DNA from: BOG-933 sp037147415
Lineage (GTDB): Bacteria > Pseudomonadota > Alphaproteobacteria > Azospirillales > Azospirillaceae
Length of the DNA: 10,347 nucleotides
Assembly: GCA_037147415.1 (NCBI GenBank)
Contig: JBAWVF010000137.1
Span: forward strand, 1 to 10,347
Reading direction: 5' to 3'
Below the pieces are notes generated by a model. The model had not been told where the DNA came from. It ran no database searches and saw only the letters and a list, made by a program, of their open reading frames with translations. The position numbers and the translations under genes are program-made. How positions within the stretch are numbered: position 1 is the first letter of the stretch; each line of letters starts with the position of its first letter. Positions 5,641 to 10,347 of the stretch are shown one piece after another.

Positions 5641-6155
5641 TTCCTCTGCTCCAACTCGACCACGGCGAACCCCTGTTCCTTGGGAAGTCTGCTGTTAATC
5701 TTGTCCAATGCCCGCTCACGATCAAGCGCCCAAACAATAAAGCGGCGCCCCAACTGCCAGTTTTCATGCAATTCTTTAGTAGCGGCGGGAGAGTGGTGGG
5801 TACGATAGTTGGCGTGTGTGATGACGGCGTTCCATGTCAGATCAGCGAGAGTCCGGCGATCATCGAGAACATAGATTCGGCGATCGATTTTTTCCGCTTC
5901 TACAATTTTTTCTTTAATATTCTCAGAATCCAGACCGATTCTATCGTATTCCTCCGCCATTCGAATCAGTTGCCGTTTCATGTGCAGGCATTCGGTTGCA
6001 ATCAATCGGATTGCCGCGGACAGCTCCCGGGTATGAGTTCGCAAACGATATTCGTTCTTGCCCGCCTTATCGACGCGCTTACGCATGCGAAGCGACGAAA
6101 AGATCAGAGTCAGCCCCGCCATGATGGCCAGGAGCACGGCCAAATTATTACTCAT
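5625..6155 (-). CDS. Membrane-anchored coiled-coil protein B, unknown family
   Basis: A 176-aa protein from ATG 6155. One N-terminal membrane span (about 5-22, LAVLLAIMAGLTLIFSSL) is followed by a basic RMRKR stop-transfer patch, implying a cytoplasmic body. Residues 40-95 form a charged helical, probably coiled-coil region (IKEKIVEAEKIDRRI). The C-terminal part (about 97-168) contains LDDRRTLADLTW, GRRFIVWALDRERAL and LPKEQGFAVV. The last part can be aligned by eye with the preceding gene's C-terminus (VWA, then Ala, then P-x3-G-aromatic). Its ATG overlaps the end of that gene by eight bases (ATGAGTAA), so translation is probably coupled. The frame stays open upstream, but the ATG with the membrane span is preferred. 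The final codons (EEAP, stop) lie inside the 123-bp repeat. I recognise no family; the function is unknown. Confidence 0.75.
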   Translation of the reverse strand: MSNNLAVLLAIMAGLTLIFSSLRMRKRVDKAGKNEYRLRTHTRELSAAIRLIATECLHMKRQLIRMAEEYDRIGLDSENIKEKIVEAEKIDRRIYVLDDRRTLADLTWNAVITHANYRTHHSPAATKELHENWQLGRRFIVWALDRERALDKINSRLPKEQGFAVVELEQRKEEAP

Positions 6156-6783
6156 CGCGTGCCACCGTTTCGGTCTCGGCACCCGGTGCCGACGCCTTAT
6201 CAACAAAGTAGCCGAGAGTTGCCGGAAAGCGTTCAACCACGGCTACTCGCGCATCAAGAACAGACCGTGCCCAAACCTCAACCAACTGACCATTCTTCCA
6301 TGATTCATCAAGCAAAGGGTGTTTCTGTCCTTTAGTGGAATAAGACAGAACATATTTATTGGCAACGACAAAGCTATAACAATTTAAGCCGTTGGTTGGC
6401 TCTCCAACCTGTCGAACCAGCATATCCTTAGCGGCAATTATTTTGTTTAATTTGCGCTTGAGCGCGACCCGCACCCCGTTCCGTTCTTTAACTTTTTCGT
6501 TCGCAGCATCGACCTGCCCCACCAAAACCTCACGACGAGCATTGAAGCGGGGAATCAGCTTGGCCCGACGGGCAACCGCCGCCCGCATTCTTTTTGCCCG
6601 CCCCGAGTTCTGAAGCATCAGATCGAAGGCGTGAACGAAAATGACCGAGGCGCCCCAGGCAAGCAGCACCATGGCCGCGCCCATCATGATCATTTCCAAC
6701 ATACGGGCATCGGCCGTCAGAAAATTGCCCGAAACAATGACCGACTTGCCGTTGCCTATTTCATCCAAGAATGCGTATTCCAT
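6148..6783 (-). CDS. Membrane-anchored coiled-coil protein A, unknown family
   Basis: A 211-aa protein from ATG 6783, preceded by AAGG eight bases upstream. An in-frame TTG at 6831 overlapping the trmJ stop would add 16 residues and cannot be excluded. A short hydrophilic N-terminus precedes one membrane span (about 32-52, IMMGAAMVLLAWGASVIFV). Then comes an Arg/Lys/Ala-rich helical region (about 60-125), likely coiled coil and cytoplasmic. The C-terminal domain (about 133-195) contains NCYSFVVANKYVLSY, WKNGQLVEVWARSVLDAR and FPATLGYFV, which parallels the C-terminus of the downstream gene product. It lies 44 bases after trmJ and overlaps the next gene by eight bases, so it is likely the third gene of the cimA-trmJ block. 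No family or enzyme motif is recognised. Confidence 0.75.
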   Translation of the reverse strand: MEYAFLDEIGNGKSVIVSGNFLTADARMLEMIMMGAAMVLLAWGASVIFVHAFDLMLQNSGRAKRMRAAVARRAKLIPRFNARREVLVGQVDAANEKVKERNGVRVALKRKLNKIIAAKDMLVRQVGEPTNGLNCYSFVVANKYVLSYSTKGQKHPLLDESWKNGQLVEVWARSVLDARVAVVERFPATLGYFVDKASAPGAETETVARDE

Positions 6784-6827
6784 GACCGCGCCCTTAACAT
6801 ATGTACGCAGGACCGGCAAGGCCGGCG

Positions 6828-7601
6828 TCAAACATCGCCTTTGCGGCGACCGGACAGACCGGCAATGATGCCGTGAAACGTACGCACCTCCTGTTCGGTC
6901 ATGGTCATGCGCTCGAAGCCATTCCTGATGTTTCGAACCATGCTCGGCCGCTTGTCCGGAGTCGAGAAAAACCGGCAGGCGTCAAGTTCCTGCTCCAAAT
7001 GCTCGAATAGATTAATCAGATCGGCCTTGGTTGCCGGCCGGGTCTGGCCGGTGTGGAGGATTTCGGCCGGCGGCAGTTCCGCCCCGGTTTGGAACCACTC
7101 GTAGCCGATTAAAATCACCGCCTGCGCCAGATTAAGCGATGCGAATTGCGGATTGAGCGGCACGCTGACCAAAGCATCGGCCAGCGGCAACTGATCATTA
7201 ATCAGGCCGGTCCGCTCGGGGCCGAACACGATGCCGACCCGCAACCCGGCCTCAAAATGCATGCGCATCTCGGCCGCCGCAGCACGCGGGGTCAGAATGC
7301 GCTGAGTCATGCCACGATTACGGGCCGTGGTGGCATAGACCCGCTGAAGATCGGCCACCGCATAGTCGAGATTGGGGTAAAGCCGAGCATCGTCAAGCAC
7401 CCGATCGGCACCCGCGGCGGTCGCCACTGCGCGCGGATTGGGCCAGCCTTCGCGCGGGCGGACCAGGCGCAGCTCGGTCAGGCCGCAATTGAGCATGGCG
7501 CGCGCGGCGGCACCGATATTCTCGCCGATCTGGGGTTCCACCAGAATGACCACCGGGCCGCCCTCGATCGCCGGCCGGTTGGGATTGCTGCCCGAGGTCA
7601 T
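6828..7601 (-). CDS. trmJ: TrmJ-type tRNA/rRNA 2'-O-methyltransferase (SPOUT class)
   Basis: A 257-aa SpoU/TrmH-superfamily enzyme of the TrmJ type. TrmJ methylates the 2'-O of nucleotide 32 in the tRNA anticodon loop using SAM in a trefoil-knot fold. The three family motifs are present in order: PQIGENIGAAARAMLNCGL (23-41, with N28 and R34), GIVFGPERTGL (123-133) and SVPLNPQFASLNLAQAV (146-162). A C-terminal helical region follows (about 195-245, LFEHLEQELDACRFF and MVRNIRNGFER), as in TrmJ. ATG 7601 starts five bases after the cimA stop. A GTG at 7616 overlapping cimA would add five residues. Neither has a strong ribosome site, and translation is probably coupled to cimA. A related SpoU-type rRNA methyltransferase is possible, but the C-terminal extension favours TrmJ. 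Confidence 0.88.
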   Translation of the reverse strand: MTSGSNPNRPAIEGGPVVILVEPQIGENIGAAARAMLNCGLTELRLVRPREGWPNPRAVATAAGADRVLDDARLYPNLDYAVADLQRVYATTARNRGMTQRILTPRAAAAEMRMHFEAGLRVGIVFGPERTGLINDQLPLADALVSVPLNPQFASLNLAQAVILIGYEWFQTGAELPPAEILHTGQTRPATKADLINLFEHLEQELDACRFFSTPDKRPSMVRNIRNGFERMTMTEQEVRTFHGIIAGLSGRRKGDV

Positions 7602-7606
7602 GGCTG

Positions 7607-9211
7607 TTACCGGCACGCGCTCTCGATACCGCTACGATAGAGATCGTAGGTATAGGCATCAAGCAAGGCTTCAACCGAGGCTTCGATAATGCTTGGTGAA
7701 ACGCCGAGCGTCCACCAGTCGGGCACGCCCGCGCGTTGATTGCGAATCAGCACTCGCGGCACCGCTTCAGTCCCGCGTTCCGCATTAATGATATGAACGC
7801 GGAAGTCGGCCAAACTGATTTCCTCAATCAGAGGATAATGCTCACCAAGCGCTTTCCGAAAGGCAAGATCAAGCGCATGCACCGGGCCGGTACCGTCCGC
7901 GGCTTCCGTGATCAGATTACCGCCGTTCAGGCTCAGGCTCAGGCGCACGACCGCGAGCGATCTGGTGATCGGTTCCTTATCGCCCTCATATTGCAGAACA
8001 TTATTAACGTCCACTTGGGCCAATCTAAAGTAGTTCGGAACCATGCACAGGCGCCGCCGCACCAGCATCTCAAAGCTGGCATCGGCCTCGTCATAGGCAT
8101 AACCGGCCAGTTCACGCTGTTTGATCAGATTGAGCAATTCGTCGAGGCGCGGATCGCGGGCGTCGACATCAATACCGACATCGCGCAGCCGGGTCAGCAC
8201 GCTGGAGCGCCCGGCCTGATCCGAAATCAGAATGGTGCGCTTGTTGCCGACCCGTTTCGGCTCGATATGCTCGTAACACTGAGCGTTCTTCTCGACCGCC
8301 GCGGCATGCAGCCCGCCCTTGTGAGCAAAGGCGCTGGCCCCGACATAAGGCGCGAATCGGTCCGACACGCGGTTGATCCGCTTGTCGAAATCGCGCGAGA
8401 TCACGGTCAGGGCGGTTAGATCCCGAATCCCGGTCTCGAACCCCATCTTAAGCATCAAAGTCGGGATCAGCGTCACCAGATTGGCGTTACCACAGCGCTC
8501 GCCCAGCCCGTTCAGCGTGCCCTGAACCATGCGGACGCCGGCCCGCACCGCCGCCAAGCTATTGGCAACGGCGTTGCCGGTGTCGTTATGGCAGTGAATG
8601 CCGAGCCGTGCCCCCGGCAAATGCGCGGCGACCACGCGTACGATCTCGTCGATTTCATGGGGCAGCGTGCCGCCGTTGGTATCGCACAACACCAGCCAGT
8701 CGGCGCCACCCTCCGCCGCCGCCCTCAAGCAACTCAGAGTGTAGTCCGGATTGGCCTTGTAGCCGTCGAAGAAATGCTCGGCGTCGAACAGCGCCTCCCC
8801 CTTGGCCGCCCGCGCCGTCGCAATGCTGTCGCGCAGAATAGCCAGATTCTCGTCGAGCGTGATGCCCAGCGCGACCGTGACCTGAAAATCCCAGCTTTTG
8901 CCGACCAGACAGAGCGCGCGGGCGCTCGACTGCATCAGCGTCACCAACCCCGGATCATTGGCGGCGCTGCGCCCCGGACGACGGGTCATGCCAAACGCGG
9001 TGAACACCGCATGCGTGAACGCCGGCGGCGTGGCAAACAAGGCGTCGTCGGTCGGATTGGCACCGGGCCAGCCGCCCTCGACATAATCGATGCCGACGCG
9101 GTCAAGCTCGAGCGCGATCGCCCGCTTCTCGTCCGCTGAAAAGCTGATTCCCTGCGTCTGCGCTCCGTCACGCAAGGTCGTGTCGTAAAGATAAATCCGC
9201 TCGCCGGCCAT
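7607..9211 (-). CDS. cimA: (R)-citramalate synthase
   Basis: A 534-aa enzyme of the isopropylmalate/homocitrate synthase family. It condenses pyruvate with acetyl-CoA to give (R)-citramalate, the first step of the threonine-independent route to isoleucine. The catalytic TIM barrel starts at YDTTLRDGAQTQG (9-21; metal ligand D10). GGWPGANPTDD (46-56) replaces the FPxAS-type motif of LeuA and is characteristic of CimA. HCHNDTGNAVANS (206-218) provides metal-binding H207 and H209, and GLGERCGNANL (235-245) closes the barrel. AFAHKGGLHAAAVEKN (294-309) is the family subdomain. The LeuA-type allosteric domain spans about 395-525, normally the site of isoleucine feedback. ATG 9211 was chosen because homology begins just after it; GCGGGG upstream could serve as ribosome site. 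The frame is open to 9355, but that extension looks non-coding. First gene of the block with trmJ. Confidence 0.95.
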   Translation of the reverse strand: MAGERIYLYDTTLRDGAQTQGISFSADEKRAIALELDRVGIDYVEGGWPGANPTDDALFATPPAFTHAVFTAFGMTRRPGRSAANDPGLVTLMQSSARALCLVGKSWDFQVTVALGITLDENLAILRDSIATARAAKGEALFDAEHFFDGYKANPDYTLSCLRAAAEGGADWLVLCDTNGGTLPHEIDEIVRVVAAHLPGARLGIHCHNDTGNAVANSLAAVRAGVRMVQGTLNGLGERCGNANLVTLIPTLMLKMGFETGIRDLTALTVISRDFDKRINRVSDRFAPYVGASAFAHKGGLHAAAVEKNAQCYEHIEPKRVGNKRTILISDQAGRSSVLTRLRDVGIDVDARDPRLDELLNLIKQRELAGYAYDEADASFEMLVRRRLCMVPNYFRLAQVDVNNVLQYEGDKEPITRSLAVVRLSLSLNGGNLITEAADGTGPVHALDLAFRKALGEHYPLIEEISLADFRVHIINAERGTEAVPRVLIRNQRAGVPDWWTLGVSPSIIEASVEALLDAYTYDLYRSGIESACR

Positions 9212-9468
9212 GGCAGAACCCCGCTCGCAAAGGCCCGTAAGAATGACGAACTCCGCTGTCCCGCACAATAAATTTTCCTGACCATTTTTCAAGACGGAGC
9301 CTGACCCGAAGGCCGGCACCGTGGCGCTGGAATCGGAAAAACCTATTAATGGCACGCACCTGCGGCATTTTGCTCACCTGTCACTTTTTACGGTAGACTC
9401 TCGCAGATTAACGTGTTCTTCATATCTCACCAAATGTTGGCCGCCCCGCTCCGACGGAGACAGAGTCC
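9212..9468. other. Divergent intergenic region cimA / hemerythrin gene
   Basis: 257 bp between divergent starts. No strong promoter is evident for cimA; TTGAAA around 9288-9293 (minus) has no well-placed -10. For the hemerythrin gene, TTGCTC (9370-9375) followed 18 bases later by TAGACT (9394-9399) is a weak sigma70-like pair. No leader peptide rich in branched-chain amino acids and no terminator-antiterminator structure typical of leu/ilv attenuation were noticed. Confidence 0.4.
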
Positions 9469-10002
9469 ATGGGTTTTTTTGACTGGCTGAAGAAGCCCGC
9501 TTATGCCGAACCGGTCTACACGGTCATGAATGATGACCATGTTCATCTCTATAATATTCTCGGCGAATTACGGCAGGGCGGCGGCCACGGGCAGGAAACC
9601 GATGCGGCCCGCGAAGCACGGCGCAAGCACTGCCTGACGATCGTCAAGCGACTGCTTGTCGAATCCGTCGAGCATTTCAAGCGCGAAGAAATGCTGATGC
9701 TGCGTTACGGCTATCCGAAAGCGGCGGCACACAAGACCGAGCATCTGATCATGACTCGCAGCATGGAGATGTATCAGTCGCAGCTGAGCGCCGGCTCATT
9801 GCCGCCGGCTCGAGACATTGCCCAATATCTGAAGAATTGGCTGACCAACCACATCCGCACGACCGACCGCTTGTTGGAGCGGTTCCTGTTCGACGCCGCC
9901 AAGTCTCGCGACAGCCATGGGTTGATGGCACTGAATGCCGCCGATTATGCCCAGTACCGGGCACTGTCCGGCATTTCCAGGGGACCGCGCGACTCAGCGT
10001 AA
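9469..10002 (+). CDS. Hemerythrin-domain protein
   Basis: A 177-aa cytoplasmic protein with a complete hemerythrin four-helix bundle (about residues 14-140). Such proteins bind O2 (or sense O2, NO or redox state) through a non-haem di-iron centre. All expected ligands are visible: H24 in DDHVHLYNILGEL, H69 and E73 (EHFKREE), H88 and H92 (HKTEH), and H128 and D133 (NHIRTTD). GYP before the H-x3-H pair is also typical. A short N-terminal lead (MGFFDWLKKP) and a 35-residue C-terminal tail flank the domain; no signal peptide, membrane span or signalling domain is fused. ATG 9469 follows GGAGA (9456-9460) by eight bases. It is a stand-alone gene, divergent from cimA and followed by repeat arrays. 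O2 storage or delivery versus sensing cannot be separated from sequence alone. Confidence 0.93.
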   Translation: MGFFDWLKKPAYAEPVYTVMNDDHVHLYNILGELRQGGGHGQETDAAREARRKHCLTIVKRLLVESVEHFKREEMLMLRYGYPKAAAHKTEHLIMTRSMEMYQSQLSAGSLPPARDIAQYLKNWLTNHIRTTDRLLERFLFDAAKSRDSHGLMALNAADYAQYRALSGISRGPRDSA

Positions 10003-10066
10003 GCCCGGGGCGCGTAAGCCGGGGGCGGCCCTTTCTTCGTCACCATTTTCTTTTCGTCGCCCCTGA

Positions 10067-10234
10067 TTACTTCTTCGGCGCCCCCGCCCCTTTCTTCGTC
10101 ACCCCCGCACTCTCCTTCGTCACCCCCGCCTTTTTCTTCGGCGCCCCCGCACTCTCCTGCGTCACCCCCGTCCTTTTCTTCGTCACCCCCGCACTCTCCT
10201 TCGTCACCCCCGCCCTTTTCTTCGGCGCCCCCGC
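10067..10234. repeat. Eight-unit 21-bp tandem array derived from half REP-like elements
   Basis: The CCCCCGC core ends at 10087, 10108, 10129, 10150, 10171, 10192, 10213 and 10234, exactly 21 bases apart, with one core reading CCCCCGT. Units follow the pattern pyrimidine-rich spacer, TTCG, TCAC or GCGC, then CCCCCGC. Several alternate between CCTTTTCTTCG and ACTCTCCTTCG types, suggesting a 42-bp higher-order unit. More degenerate units extend left to about 10030. The TCACCCCCGC core is the left half of the hairpin that directly follows the array. Confidence 0.93.
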
Positions 10235-10285
10235 GAACGCGGGGGTCCAGGGTAACGCATACTGGATTCCCGCTTTCGCGGGAAT
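10228..10285. repeat. Pair of inverted REP-like hairpins (BIME-like doublet)
   Basis: The first hairpin is CCCCCGCG-AA-CGCGGGGG (10228-10245) followed by TCCAG. Eleven bases later comes CTGGA leading into the second hairpin, ATTCCCGC-TTTC-GCGGGAAT (10266-10285). The two elements are in opposite orientation and TCCAG pairs with CTGGA, so the whole doublet could fold as one structure. The second hairpin is the exact reverse complement of those at 5465-5484 and 5588-5607. It lies downstream of the hemerythrin gene. Confidence 0.92.
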
Positions 10286-10347
10286 GACGGGGGGAGAAGA
10301 CGGGAATGACGGGAGGAGAAGACGGGAATGACGGGAGGAGAAGACGG
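10280..10347. repeat. 22-bp tandem repeat array, open at right edge
   Basis: Units of 22 bases begin at 10280, 10302 and 10324 with GGGAATGACGGG followed by A or G and GGAGAAGAC; the array runs off the window. Read on the minus strand the core is CCCGTCATTCCC, the same half-element core and the same 22-bp period as the array at 5417-5472, but in opposite orientation. Confidence 0.93.

Noticed and set aside
5287..5808. Plus-strand ORFs across the repeat block (peptides containing HSRESGNP and VIPAKAGI)
   Set aside because: These peptides are well-known translation artefacts of the dispersed ATTCCCGC-GAAA-GCGGGAAT repeat; the frames also overlap the ends of two better-supported genes.
7736..9139. 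Long plus-strand ORFs opposite cimA (227 and 183 codons)
   Set aside because: They are the complement of a clearly coding cimA, with no recognisable content and no ribosome sites.
9212..9355. N-terminal extension of cimA to 9355
   Set aside because: Citramalate synthase homology begins at YLYDTTLRDG, right after ATG 9211; the 48-residue extension has no family similarity and would occupy the promoter region.
9837..10331. 164-aa plus-strand ORF with PALSFVTP-type repeats and WIPAFAGMT
   Set aside because: The first part is an alternate frame of the hemerythrin gene and the rest is repeat DNA translated; WIPAFAGMT is a typical artefact of the same REP-like element.
5400..10347. Composite transposon bounded by the inverted repeat blocks
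   Set aside because: No transposase or target-site duplication is present and the enclosed genes are housekeeping-like; dispersed REP elements explain the similarity.

Overview
The window looks like chromosomal DNA from an alphaproteobacterium, most plausibly in or near Rhodospirillales. The evidence is high GC content, a TIGR02302/DUF4175-type membrane protein, a phasin-like protein, alphaproteobacterial LexA-type motifs (GTTC-N7-GTTC), a methyltransferase with an AYPYPARDP N-terminus, and citramalate synthase. No rRNA, tRNA, CRISPR array or insertion sequence was seen.

Layout. Positions 1-72 hold four perfect 18-bp tandem repeats that run off the left edge. The last copy supplies the stop codon of a 791-aa TIGR02302-type membrane protein on the minus strand (70-2445). 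A 353-bp divergent intergenic region follows, then a phasin-like gene (2799-3242, +) with a textbook terminator. Positions 3305-3609 hold a strong hairpin and one or two doubtful tiny ORFs. A 57-aa gene follows (3610-3783, +). A long perfect stem-loop (3796-3841) separates it from a convergent 32-aa single-span membrane peptide gene (3872-3970, -). The 150 bp upstream of that peptide carries two GTTC-N7-GTTC direct repeats and a 6-bp-arm palindrome. Divergent from it is a class I SAM methyltransferase (4122-5363, +).

The methyltransferase converges on a four-gene minus-strand block, read from right to left: cimA (9211-7607), a TrmJ-type RNA methyltransferase (7601-6828), and two overlapping genes for membrane-anchored coiled-coil proteins (6783-6148 and 6155-5625) that look like paralogues of each other. 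Between the convergent gene ends lies a 123-bp tandem duplication built from REP-like ATTCCCGC-GAAA-GCGGGAAT hairpins and 22-bp half-element repeats. Right of cimA, divergently, is a hemerythrin-domain protein (9469-10002, +). It is followed by eight 21-bp half-element repeats, a pair of inverted REP-like hairpins and a 22-bp array that runs off the right edge.

The most interesting candidate is the 32-aa membrane peptide under two putative LexA boxes. Size, topology and regulation all resemble SidA, the SOS-induced inner-membrane division inhibitor of Caulobacter. This is a hypothesis from motif and architecture, not from sequence homology. Second are the paralogous coiled-coil membrane pair behind trmJ, for which I recognise no family, and the half-REP arrays, one of which has duplicated the tail of a coding gene.
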